Shown here: one piece after another, positions 1 to 6,681 of the stretch
How the letters are laid out: the number at the start of each line of letters is the position of its first letter
Position numbering within the stretch: the first letter of the stretch is position 1
Source of the DNA: Alysiella sp.
GTDB lineage: Bacteria; Pseudomonadota; Gammaproteobacteria; Burkholderiales; Neisseriaceae
Direction: 5' to 3'
DNA: 9,415 nucleotides
Assembly (NCBI RefSeq): GCF_030525755.1
Contig: NZ_JAUNEC010000059.1
Coordinates: forward strand, 1 to 9,415
Notes under the pieces: generated by a model
The model's database searches: none
What the model was told of the DNA's origin: nothing
What the model saw: the letters and a program-made list of their open reading frames with translations, nothing else
Translations under genes and position numbers: made by a program

Positions 1-131
1 ACAATGCCTACATTGGGTTCAATGGTGCAAAATGGGTAGTTTGCCGCCTCAATGCTCGATTTGGTTAAAGCGTTGAATAAGGTGGATTTTCCTACGTTTG
101 GCAGACCAACGATGCCGCATTTTAAACTCAT
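1..131 (-). CDS. ychF: Redox-regulated ATPase YchF, N-terminal 43 codons (partial, continues beyond left edge)
   Basis: Reading the minus strand from the ATG at 129-131 gives MSLKCGIVGLPNVGKSTLFN and then a stretch ending in FCTIEPNVGI, which matches the highly conserved N terminus of YchF, an Obg-related P-loop NTPase. The P-loop is residues 9-16 (G-L-P-N-V-G-K-S). The family is known to prefer ATP over GTP and to associate with ribosomes; it has been linked to translation and the oxidative stress response. Only the G1 region and the segment leading to switch I lie in the window; the NxxE specificity motif and the TGS-like C-terminal domain would be beyond the left edge. No strong Shine-Dalgarno is visible, only a purine-rich GAAAG a few bases before the start. 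The gene is codirectional with aphA, but a hairpin terminator separates them, so it probably uses its own promoter. Confidence 0.95.
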   Translation of the reverse strand, partial: MSLKCGIVGLPNVGKSTLFNALTKSSIEAANYPFCTIEPNVGI

Positions 132-164
132 AATTTACTTTCATTTACAAAATTTGAAAGCACG

Positions 165-173
165 ATTTTAACA
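165..173 (-). promoter_or_regulatory. Possible extended -10 promoter for ychF
   Basis: On the minus strand the bases read TGTTAAAAT, an extended -10 (TG-n-TAAAAT, one mismatch to TATAAT). It lies just after the aphA terminator and about 34 bases before the ychF start, giving a short leader. No convincing -35 hexamer is present at 16-18 bp, which is tolerable for an extended -10 promoter. This is pattern matching only. Confidence 0.35.
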
Positions 174-206
174 CAAAGGTTGTTTACAAGAATGAATAAG
201 AATTAA

Positions 207-243
207 AAAGATTGCTCTTAATATAAAATTAAGAGCAATCTTT
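207..243 (-). terminator. Rho-independent terminator of aphA
   Basis: A perfect 16-bp inverted repeat (arms 207-222 and 228-243, 5-nt loop ATAAA) lies 19 bases after the aphA stop. Read on the minus strand, the second arm runs into a T-rich tail (ATCTTTTTAATTC), as in an intrinsic terminator. The plus-strand side has a poorer tail, so the minus orientation is favoured. Unlike the other hairpin terminators in this window, it contains no DNA uptake sequence. Confidence 0.85.
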
Positions 244-262
244 ATTGGCAAAGTTTCAAACA

Positions 263-994
263 TCAATAAGATGAATCAACCACAACTTCTTCACCATAGC
301 CACCATTAATGGGCAATGGACGATTGGTACTTGTTTGCGTACGAATCACACGAATGCCACGAATACCTGCTTCACGCGCTGCCAAAATATCATCATTGCT
401 GTCGCCGTAATGAATTTGTGATTTGTTTTTAACAATATAGTATGTTTTATCATACTGATAAGGTTTAATGGGCGTATCATGTGTGTAATTCACAGCTTGC
501 ATGTTTTTGACATTAAATGTGCGCTCTAAAATTGTCGCCAGAACATCAAGGCGTGTAGGCGTATTGTTGGCATGAGCTGTGCGTCCCGTAATAAAAATGA
601 CTTGGTCTCCACGTTCTTGGTGCATCTTAATTAATGCAGCAGCTGATTCTTTTGGGATAGAACTGCGGTCACAACCATCTGCAACATAATTCCAAAATGC
701 TTGATTGTGTAAATAATCGTAGCTATTGGGTGAAAAAGTTTGACGTCCATAGTAAAAACAGTGAGAAGAAACCAAAACGGTATCATCAACATCAAAACTG
801 ACAGTAATAGGTGGTGTGTTTTTCAAACTTTCGCGAATTTGTTCCACCGTTACCCACTTAACTTGGTCAGTATGCTGCATATTGATTGCAGTAACACCCT
901 TATGGGTATAGTCCACTTTTGGACCTTTTGCCATTGCAGATAAAGATGTTGTAGCCAGCAAGGTAAGAATGGTTGTTTTGCATAAAAAATTCAT
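263..994 (-). CDS. aphA: Class B acid phosphatase (HAD superfamily), periplasmic
   Basis: The 243-residue product matches the whole length of AphA-type class B non-specific acid phosphatases (E. coli AphA is about 237 aa). It begins with a signal peptide: a Lys after a short N-region, a hydrophobic stretch at about 8-20, and a likely AMA cleavage site at 20-22. HAD motif I is FDVDDT at 67-72 (Asp68 nucleophile, Asp70 general acid). Motif II is the TGR at 136-138 and the Mg-binding motif is GDSNDD at 197-202. Family-typical segments FSPNSYDYL and RPLPINGGYGEEV are present, and the protein ends in SSY, close to the NSEY end of E. coli AphA. The enzyme would hydrolyse phosphomonoesters such as nucleotides in the periplasm, releasing phosphate and nucleosides, and the family can transfer phosphate between nucleosides. 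The start at 992-994 is supported by GGAG 9 bases upstream and by the signal peptide. It is transcribed alone, divergently from pdxH. It carries no DUS and may be an acquired gene. Confidence 0.93.
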   Translation of the reverse strand: MNFLCKTTILTLLATTSLSAMAKGPKVDYTHKGVTAINMQHTDQVKWVTVEQIRESLKNTPPITVSFDVDDTVLVSSHCFYYGRQTFSPNSYDYLHNQAFWNYVADGCDRSSIPKESAAALIKMHQERGDQVIFITGRTAHANNTPTRLDVLATILERTFNVKNMQAVNYTHDTPIKPYQYDKTYYIVKNKSQIHYGDSNDDILAAREAGIRGIRVIRTQTSTNRPLPINGGYGEEVVVDSSY

Positions 995-1077
995 TATTAA
1001 TCACTCCAATGATACGTTTTTTGAATTTTTAAGCCATATGAATGGCACGTTATAGACAATATTATTTTAATCATTTT

Positions 1078-1106
1078 TTGCATACTTTGAAAGAGTCCTG
1101 TACGAT
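1078..1106 (+). promoter_or_regulatory. Predicted sigma70 promoter of pdxH
   Basis: TTGCAT (1078-1083) and TACGAT (1101-1106) are spaced by exactly 17 bp and lie about 38 bases before the pdxH start. The -35 matches 4 of 6 and the -10 matches 4 of 6 consensus positions. A ribosome binding site, AAAGGGA, follows at 1134-1140, four bases before the ATG. The predicted promoter overlaps the inverted repeat at 1082-1120. Confidence 0.45.
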
Positions 1107-1120
1107 GTACATCAAAGTAT
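1082..1120. repeat. 9-bp perfect inverted repeat spanning the pdxH promoter (candidate operator)
   Basis: ATACTTTGA (1082-1090) is repeated in inverse as TCAAAGTAT (1112-1120), with 21 bases between. Inside lies a second small palindrome, TGTAC-GAT-GTACA (1099-1111). The left arm overlaps the end of the predicted -35, and the right arm lies just downstream of the -10, where transcription would begin. This suits a repressor site or an mRNA 5' hairpin. No known regulator consensus is recognised. Confidence 0.4.
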
Positions 1121-1144
1121 AGTCGTTTCAAATAAAGGGAAATC

Positions 1145-1777
1145 ATGGATTTACATCACATACGCCAAGAATACAGCCAACGTGAACTCTCTGAGAATGA
1201 ATGCGCGGCTGAACCATTGACCCAATTTGAACAATGGCTTAATGAAGCAATCATCTCACAAGTCAATGAACCAACGGGCATGAATGTGGCAACCGTTGGC
1301 ACAGATGGTCGCCCCAGTGCAAGAATGGTGTTATTGAAAGAGGTGAATGAACAAGGTTTTGTTTTTTTTACCAATTATCAAAGTCAAAAAGGGCAAGCCC
1401 TGTCGCATAATCCCTTTGCTGCCTTGACTTTCTTTTGGGCAGAATTGGAACGCCAAGTGCGCATTGAAGGACGTGTTCAAAGGCTGCCTGAAAATGAATC
1501 CGATGCTTATTTTGCAAGTCGTCCTTATACCAGCCGTTTGGGTGCTTGGGCAAGTGAACAAAGCCAAGTGATTACAGGCAAAAGTGTTTTGGTAACAAGA
1601 GCAGCCATGTTTGCTGCTAAACACCCTTTACACGTTCCTCGTCCACCTCATTGGGGTGGTTATGTGGTTCTGCCTGACAGTGTGGAATTTTGGCAAGGTC
1701 GCCCCAGTCGTTTGCATGACCGCATTCGTTATCGTTTGCTTGATGGCGTATGGTTAATTGAACGGCTTGCTCCTTGA
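1145..1777 (+). CDS. pdxH: Pyridoxamine/pyridoxine 5'-phosphate oxidase
   Basis: This full-length 210-residue protein aligns end to end with PdxH (E. coli 218 aa). It catalyses the FMN-dependent oxidation of pyridoxine or pyridoxamine 5'-phosphate to pyridoxal 5'-phosphate, the last step of PLP synthesis and salvage, in the cytoplasm. Visible family segments are the FMN-binding RMVLLK at 60-65, FFTNYQSQKGQ at 74-84, LERQVRIEG at 101-109, SRPYTSRLGAWAS around 125-137, FWQG at 182-185, and the substrate-binding R189/H191 in RLHDR (equivalent to E. coli R197/H199). It ends with the conserved RLAP. The start has a good RBS (AAAGGGA) at 1134-1140. A DUS at 1481-1492 is embedded in frame and encodes part of QRLPEN. 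The gene is monocistronic, ends 24 bases before a strong hairpin terminator, and converges with mtrE. Confidence 0.97.
   Translation: MDLHHIRQEYSQRELSENECAAEPLTQFEQWLNEAIISQVNEPTGMNVATVGTDGRPSARMVLLKEVNEQGFVFFTNYQSQKGQALSHNPFAALTFFWAELERQVRIEGRVQRLPENESDAYFASRPYTSRLGAWASEQSQVITGKSVLVTRAAMFAAKHPLHVPRPPHWGGYVVLPDSVEFWQGRPSRLHDRIRYRLLDGVWLIERLAP
1481..1492 (+). repeat. DNA uptake sequence (AGGCTGCCTGAA) inside pdxH
   Basis: This is an exact copy of the 12-mer that recurs through the window and that I recall as the Simonsiella-type DUS dialect. It is a single copy without an inverted partner, inside the pdxH reading frame at codons 113-117. DUS promote uptake of related DNA by the type IV pilus machinery (ComP binding) in Neisseriaceae. 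Confidence 0.85.
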
Positions 1778-1801
1778 TGTGGTATCTAAATTGAACCACA
1801 T

Positions 1802-1846
1802 AAACAGGCTGCCTGAAAACTTACACGGTTTTCAGGCAGCCTGTTT
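1802..1846. terminator. Bidirectional terminator built from an inverted DUS pair (pdxH / mtrE)
   Basis: A perfect 19-bp inverted repeat (arms 1802-1820 and 1828-1846, 7-nt loop) contains exact AGGCTGCCTGAA copies at 1806-1817 (plus) and 1831-1842 (minus). On the plus strand it is followed by GTTTGTTTTAC, a good T-rich tail for ending pdxH. On the minus strand the tail is shorter (TTTAT). Only 17 bases separate it from the mtrE stop, so it probably serves both convergent units. Inverted DUS pairs acting as terminators are well known in Neisseria. Confidence 0.9.
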
Positions 1847-1863
1847 GTTTTACTGTTGTCTGT

Positions 1864-3276
1864 TTAATGCTGTGTTTCTGATGTGTGTCGTTTCAATCCA
1901 CCCCCCAATACTTTATACAAATCAGCAAGATTGTCTGCCAACGTACGTTCTGTGGTCAGCAAGGTATTGGCAGCATTGTAGCTGCTGCGTTCTGCCTCCA
2001 ATAAATCCAATGTGCTGGCAATACCGTATTTGTGGCGTAAATGGGTTAAGCGCAAGGTTTCATTGTAGGCTTTACTTTGAGCCGTGTCCGATTGATATTG
2101 ACTGCTCAATGAAGCACGCGCAGTTAATGCGTTAGCAACATCACGAAATGCACTTTCAACAGCTGCTTCGTAAGCTACTATCGCTTTTTGTTGTTCAATT
2201 TTGGCTGATTCCAAGCGTGCGCTGTTGGCACCAAAATCAAAAATGGGCAGCGATAAGCCACCACCAAATGACCATACTTTATTGGCAGATTGGAATAGAT
2301 TGTCCAACTGGCTGCTGTTTAAACCCAAGCTACCTGTTAAGCTGATTCTGGGAAAAAATGCCGCACGCGCAGCACCAATATTGGCGTTGTGTTGCTTTAA
2401 TGTGTGTTCGGCTGCAATGATGTCGGGGCGATTGAGCAATAAATCAGAGCTTAAACCTGCTGGCAAATGACGAATGGTAAATTGTTGGTTTAAAGGCAAT
2501 GGCTCGGGGAGATTTTCAGGCAGCTTATCGCTGATTAAAAGCTGCAAGGCATTACGTGCTTGTTCTTTAGCTTGTACAGCGACCGCATAACTGGATTTGG
2601 CTTGTTCAATTAAGGCAGTTTGTTGATGCAACTGTAAGGCAGAAATCACGCCTGCTTTATGGCGCAATTGGCTTAAACGATGGGTTTCCTCACGGCTTGC
2701 TAATACGCGTTGCGCCAATTGCATGGCATTTTGTGCGTGTATTTCCGCGAAATGTGCTTTAGCAACGCTGGCAATCAGGCTTAATTGTGCGGCATCACGG
2801 TTGGCTTGAACAGCAAAGTAGTTTTGTAATGCGGCTTGACTGCTGTTGCGAACACGTCCCCATAAATCCAATTCAAAACCTGTAACACCCAAACCGACAT
2901 TGTAGCTTTCGCCTATCGCTTGGCTGCTGCCTGCACGTTTTGCTCCTGCTTCTGCACCTAAATTAGGAAGCAGTGCGGAACGCGTGATGGCATAAGTGGC
3001 ACGAACTTGTTCAGCGTTTAAAGCTGCCGTACGCAAATCTGTGTTGTTTTTTAATGCCAATTCAATCAATTGATGCAGTCTTGGGTCAGCAAAATAATCT
3101 TGCCAGCCCAATTTGGCTGCCTGAAACTGAACTTGACCTTGTGCAGTATCGTGTTGAAATGTGGTGCTGGGTAACTGGATTTGGGGTTGTTCGTATTTAG
3201 GTGCTAGATTACACGCACTGAGTGCCAAACTGATGACACTGGCTGTGAACAACGGTTTTATGAATAAGGTTTTCAT
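1864..3276 (-). CDS. mtrE: Outer-membrane efflux channel lipoprotein of the MtrCDE pump (TolC/OprM family)
   Basis: The 470-residue product closely resembles Neisseria MtrE, the trimeric outer-membrane channel that receives substrates from MtrD through MtrC. The N terminus is a lipoprotein signal with lipobox LSAC and lipidated Cys22, followed by the family-typical PKYEQP. Two outer-membrane efflux repeats are visible. The first contains LGWQDYFADPRL (56-67), YNVGLGVTGFELDLWGRVR (125-143) and ANRDAAQLSLIASVAKAHFAE (158-178). The second contains LLLNRPDIIAAE (279-290), NIGAARAAFFPRISLTGS (299-316), LPIFDFGAN (343-351) and AFRDVANALTAR (376-387). The C terminus DLYKVLGGGLKR is typical. The start is fixed by the RBS AAGGA at 3283-3287, six bases upstream. 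It is the last gene of mtrCDE, separated from mtrD by 127 bases with three DUS copies. One-mismatch DUS lie inside at 2515-2526 and 3114-3125. Confidence 0.96.
   Translation of the reverse strand: MKTLFIKPLFTASVISLALSACNLAPKYEQPQIQLPSTTFQHDTAQGQVQFQAAKLGWQDYFADPRLHQLIELALKNNTDLRTAALNAEQVRATYAITRSALLPNLGAEAGAKRAGSSQAIGESYNVGLGVTGFELDLWGRVRNSSQAALQNYFAVQANRDAAQLSLIASVAKAHFAEIHAQNAMQLAQRVLASREETHRLSQLRHKAGVISALQLHQQTALIEQAKSSYAVAVQAKEQARNALQLLISDKLPENLPEPLPLNQQFTIRHLPAGLSSDLLLNRPDIIAAEHTLKQHNANIGAARAAFFPRISLTGSLGLNSSQLDNLFQSANKVWSFGGGLSLPIFDFGANSARLESAKIEQQKAIVAYEAAVESAFRDVANALTARASLSSQYQSDTAQSKAYNETLRLTHLRHKYGIASTLDLLEAERSSYNAANTLLTTERTLADNLADLYKVLGGGLKRHTSETQH
2515..2526 (-). repeat. DUS-like 12-mer in mtrE (11/12 match)
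   Basis: The minus strand reads AAGCTGCCTGAA, differing from AGGCTGCCTGAA only at the second base. It lies in frame in mtrE, in the KLPEN stretch around residues 251-255. One-mismatch copies may still support uptake at reduced efficiency. Confidence 0.55.
3114..3125 (+). repeat. DUS-like 12-mer in mtrE (11/12 match)
   Basis: The plus strand reads TGGCTGCCTGAA, with only the first base differing from the window's DUS. It falls in the segment encoding VQFQAAKLG near the mature N terminus of MtrE (about residues 49-57). The core GCTGCCTGAA is intact. Confidence 0.55.
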
Positions 3277-3308
3277 GAAAAATCCTTGTATGGGTTTCAG
3301 TTAGCCAT

Positions 3309-3399
3309 GAGGCTGCCTGAAACAATCTCATGGGTTAGTGATGTAAGTATATATGGTCTTTCAGGCAGCCTCTGTATAAGACGATAAGGCTGCCTGAAA
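3309..3399. repeat. Three-copy DUS cluster between mtrD and mtrE able to form two alternative hairpins
   Basis: Exact DUS copies lie at 3310-3321 (plus), 3360-3371 (minus) and 3387-3398 (plus). In the mtrCDE transcript (minus strand) the middle copy can pair with the upstream copy as a 13-bp stem with a 15-nt loop (3359-3371 with 3387-3399). It can instead pair with the downstream copy as a 14-bp stem (3309-3322 with 3359-3372), not with both at once. Neither hairpin is followed by a real T-tract, so simple termination is unlikely. An effect on mtrE dosage by partial termination or mRNA processing is inferred. The cluster ends about 32 bases before the mtrE start. Confidence 0.8.
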
Positions 3400-3403
3400 A
3401 GGT

Positions 3404-6400
3404 TTAACGGCGTTTATCCAAGTCCTCTTCCCATTTATCGTCTTCTGCAACATGAATGGGAACATGGTGTTCCATTGCAAATTCCACTTCATGTTTGGTC
3501 GGTGGGAAAATTTTGCGAATGGCAACATAGAATAGTGGTACAAGGAAAACCGACAGGAATGTACCAATAAACATGCCCCACAATACCGATGTACCAATGG
3601 CACGTTGGCTGGCTGATGATGCACCTGTTGCTAAATAAAGTGGTATCACGCCTACAATAAAGGCAAATGAGGTCATCAAAATCGGACGCAAACGCAGTTT
3701 TGCGGCAACAAGTGCTGCCTTAACCGTGTTCATGCCTTCTGCCTGCAAATCTTTAGCAAATTCAATAATCAAAATGGCGTTTTTCGCGCTCAATCCCATA
3801 ACGGTAATCATGCCCACTTGAAAATAAATATCGTTCAGATACAAATCGCCCACCATGGCTTGCGGTGGCATTTTGCCCAAACTAATGAGTGCCATTTGGA
3901 ATGCCCAATCCACGAAATTACGTAATGCAGCACCCAAGCCTACGCCCAAAATACCCAATGGCACAACCAAGAGTACGGCAAATGGAATTGACCAGCTTTC
4001 GTACAAAGCAGCCAACACCAAGAAGACAAAAATCAAGGAAAAACCATACAACAACATGGTTTGTGCTGAACCTTTGGCTTGTTCGCGTGATTGTCCTGCC
4101 CATTCAAGGCTAAATCCATCCATCTCATCTACCAAACGTTGCACTTCTGCCATTGCTTCACCTGTGGATTTACCATTGGCGGGCGAACCTGTGATTTGCA
4201 TAGCAGAATAACCATTGAAGCGCACGGCTTGCTCAATGCCATTGACCCAAGAAACATGGGCAACAGTTGCCAATGGTACACCGACGCCTTGATTATTCGG
4301 TACAGTTAAAGCCAATACATCTTCAGGCTGCATGCGATTTTTGGCATCGGCTTGCACAATCACACGTTGCAAACGACCATTATTCGGGAAGTCATTGATG
4401 TACGCCGAACCCATTGCCATACCCAACACTTGTCTGATAGCAGTTAAGCTGATGCCTTGTGCTGCTGCCGCTTCACGATTGATGTCAATTTTCAACTGTG
4501 GTGCATCTTCCAAGCCCAATGCACGGGTATTTTGAGCATTGAACATCTGGCTATTTTGACGCATTTTTGCCAATAATTCATTGCGTTTGGCAAGTAAGGC
4601 TTCATGACCTGCGCCATTTCGGTCTTGTAAGTAAAAGCCAAAACCTGAATCGTTACCCAACTCCATAATCGGTGGTGGATTGATGGAAAGGGCAAAACCA
4701 TCTTCGGTCTTCGCCATCAAGCTACCCATGATTTTTTTGGCAACCGTATTGGCATCGCTGCCTGCACCACGTTCATTCCATGGTTTGAGCATGGCAAAAC
4801 CCATCGCCATATTTTGACCACTACCTGAAAAACTGAAACCCGATACAGTAATGATGTTTTTCACTTCGGGTTGTGCCAAAGCAATGTCTGTCATGGTTTT
4901 CAATGAAGCATCAGTACGCTCTTTGGTTGCACCTGCTGGCAGTTGCAAACTGGTCATTACAAAACCTTGGTCTTCGGAAGGAATGAACGAAGTAGGCAAA
5001 CGCATCACAGAATATACTGCACCTGCCGTTAAAGCCAAGTACACAATACCCATAACCAAAGTACGGCGCAAAATGCGTCCTATCCAGCTTGAATAACGGC
5101 GTGTGAGTTTATCAAATTTGCGATTAAACCAGCCAAAGAACCCTTTTTTCTCGTGGTGGTGCTGTCCTTTAGGAATGGGTTTAAGCATGGTCGCACACAA
5201 AGCTGGTGTGAGCGACAAAGCCAAAAATGCTGAAAAACCAATCGCAAATGCCATCGTAGCGGCAAATTGATAGTAAATATTGCCTGTTGCACCACTAAAT
5301 TGCGTCATTGGCACAAACACAGAAATCAAAACGGCCGTAATACCAATTACCGCACCCGAGATTTGACTCATGGCTTTTTTGGTGGCTTCCTTGGGACTTA
5401 AGCCCTCTTCTGCCATAATGCGTTCCACATTTTCCACGACCACAATGGCATCATCTACCACAATACCGATAACCAAAACCATTGCGAACATGGTCATTAC
5501 GTTAATGGACATACCCAAAGCCGAAATCGCGGCAAATGCACCCAAAATAGAAATGGGTACAACAATCGTGGGAATCACAGTATAACGGAAGTTTTGCAGG
5601 AAAATGAACATCACGATGAACACCAAACCCACCGCTTCCACCAAAGTGCTGACCACTTTATTGATGGACAATGCCACAAATTGCGAAGTGTTATAAGGTG
5701 ATTTCCATTCCACCCCAGCTGGAAAGAAAGGTTTAAGTTCATTCATTTTGGCTTCAACCGCTTGTGCCGTCGCTAAAGCGTTACCACTATTGGAAAGCGA
5801 GACTGCCATACCTGTAGTAGGCACACCATTCAAACGGGCTTCTGAACCATAGCTTTGACTGCCCAACTCAATGCGTGCCACATCTTTCAAATACACATTT
5901 GCGCCATCAGTTGTGGAACGCAACATGATGTTGCCAAATTCTTCAACAGTTTTCAGTTGCCCCTCTGCGGTAATGGTGGCAGTAATTTGCTGATTTGAAT
6001 CAGCAGGTTGTGCGCCCAAAGCACCCGCAGAAATTTGAGCATTCTGTGCAGAAATCGCTGCCGACACATCAGCAAACGACAAGTTATAGCCCTTCAATTT
6101 TGCAGGGTTCACCCAAATCCGCATGGCACGTTGCGAACCAAATAACTGTACGCTACCTACACCTTCAATGCGTTGCAATTCCGGAATCACATTACGCTGT
6201 GCGTAATCCGACATATCAGCAACACTCATGGTTTTCGAAGTCAGCATCACAATCATCAAAAAGTTGGAACGCGCTTTAGAAACCGATACACCGTTTTGTT
6301 GCACTGCAGAAGGCAAAAGTGGCGTAACCTCTGATACCTTATTTTGCACATCTACTTGGGCAAAATTTTCGTCTGTTTCAGGCGTAAAGGTCAGTTTAAC

Positions 6401-6667
6401 TGTACCCACACCATTGGAAGAAGCAGAAGTCTCAATCGTATCCAAGCCCTCTACGCCCATCATATTGCGTTCCAAAACCGCCAATACACTGTCTTCCAAA
6501 ACCTGCGCTGAAGCACCAGGGTAAGTTGCAGTTAAAGTAATAGTTGGCGCAGCAACCGATGGATATTGTGCAATTGGCAATTTGCTGATGCCCAACACCC
6601 CTGCAATCATAATGAAAATGGCGACTACCCAAGCAAAAATAGGGCGTTCAATAAAAAATTTGGCCAT
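3404..6667 (-). CDS. mtrD: RND (HAE1 family) multidrug efflux transporter MtrD
   Basis: The 1087-residue product matches MtrD/AcrB-type inner-membrane pumps, which form a trimer driven by proton influx. TM1 is at about 9-28, TM2-6 at about 340-495, TM7 at about 537-555 and TM8-12 at about 870-1050, with two large periplasmic loops between. The proton-relay residues are Asp405-Asp406 (GIVVDDAIVVVE), Lys962 (GLSAKNAIL), and Arg992 and Thr999 in LRLRPILMTS. Diagnostic strings are FFIERPIFAWV at the N terminus and TVSGFSFSGSGQNM at 607-620. The ATG at 6665-6667 gives the family N terminus MAKFF and has GGGGG 8 bases upstream; a TTG one codon earlier (6668-6670) is in frame but unlikely. It starts 14 bases after mtrC. 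The loop between TM9 and TM10 (about 914-945) is longer than in AcrB and, from memory, gonococcal MtrD. Gln824 occupies the position of gonococcal Lys823. Confidence 0.97.
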   Translation of the reverse strand: MAKFFIERPIFAWVVAIFIMIAGVLGISKLPIAQYPSVAAPTITLTATYPGASAQVLEDSVLAVLERNMMGVEGLDTIETSASSNGVGTVKLTFTPETDENFAQVDVQNKVSEVTPLLPSAVQQNGVSVSKARSNFLMIVMLTSKTMSVADMSDYAQRNVIPELQRIEGVGSVQLFGSQRAMRIWVNPAKLKGYNLSFADVSAAISAQNAQISAGALGAQPADSNQQITATITAEGQLKTVEEFGNIMLRSTTDGANVYLKDVARIELGSQSYGSEARLNGVPTTGMAVSLSNSGNALATAQAVEAKMNELKPFFPAGVEWKSPYNTSQFVALSINKVVSTLVEAVGLVFIVMFIFLQNFRYTVIPTIVVPISILGAFAAISALGMSINVMTMFAMVLVIGIVVDDAIVVVENVERIMAEEGLSPKEATKKAMSQISGAVIGITAVLISVFVPMTQFSGATGNIYYQFAATMAFAIGFSAFLALSLTPALCATMLKPIPKGQHHHEKKGFFGWFNRKFDKLTRRYSSWIGRILRRTLVMGIVYLALTAGAVYSVMRLPTSFIPSEDQGFVMTSLQLPAGATKERTDASLKTMTDIALAQPEVKNIITVSGFSFSGSGQNMAMGFAMLKPWNERGAGSDANTVAKKIMGSLMAKTEDGFALSINPPPIMELGNDSGFGFYLQDRNGAGHEALLAKRNELLAKMRQNSQMFNAQNTRALGLEDAPQLKIDINREAAAAQGISLTAIRQVLGMAMGSAYINDFPNNGRLQRVIVQADAKNRMQPEDVLALTVPNNQGVGVPLATVAHVSWVNGIEQAVRFNGYSAMQITGSPANGKSTGEAMAEVQRLVDEMDGFSLEWAGQSREQAKGSAQTMLLYGFSLIFVFLVLAALYESWSIPFAVLLVVPLGILGVGLGAALRNFVDWAFQMALISLGKMPPQAMVGDLYLNDIYFQVGMITVMGLSAKNAILIIEFAKDLQAEGMNTVKAALVAAKLRLRPILMTSFAFIVGVIPLYLATGASSASQRAIGTSVLWGMFIGTFLSVFLVPLFYVAIRKIFPPTKHEVEFAMEHHVPIHVAEDDKWEEDLDKRR

Positions 6668-6681
6668 CAATCATACCCCCA

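Noticed and set aside
1306..1707. Direct repeat GGTCGCCCCAGT twice within pdxH
   Set aside because: Both copies encode Gly-Arg-Pro-Ser at separate positions of the enzyme and are best explained as coincidence of protein sequence and codon choice.
1758..2135. A 125-codon plus-strand open frame with Cys-rich translation
   Set aside because: It runs through the pdxH/mtrE terminator and antisense to mtrE, with composition unlike a real protein.
1802..3399. Regularly placed short repeats considered as a CRISPR or mobile element
   Set aside because: The repeats are 12-mer uptake sequences in both orientations with irregular spacing; no spacers, transposase, or target duplications are present.
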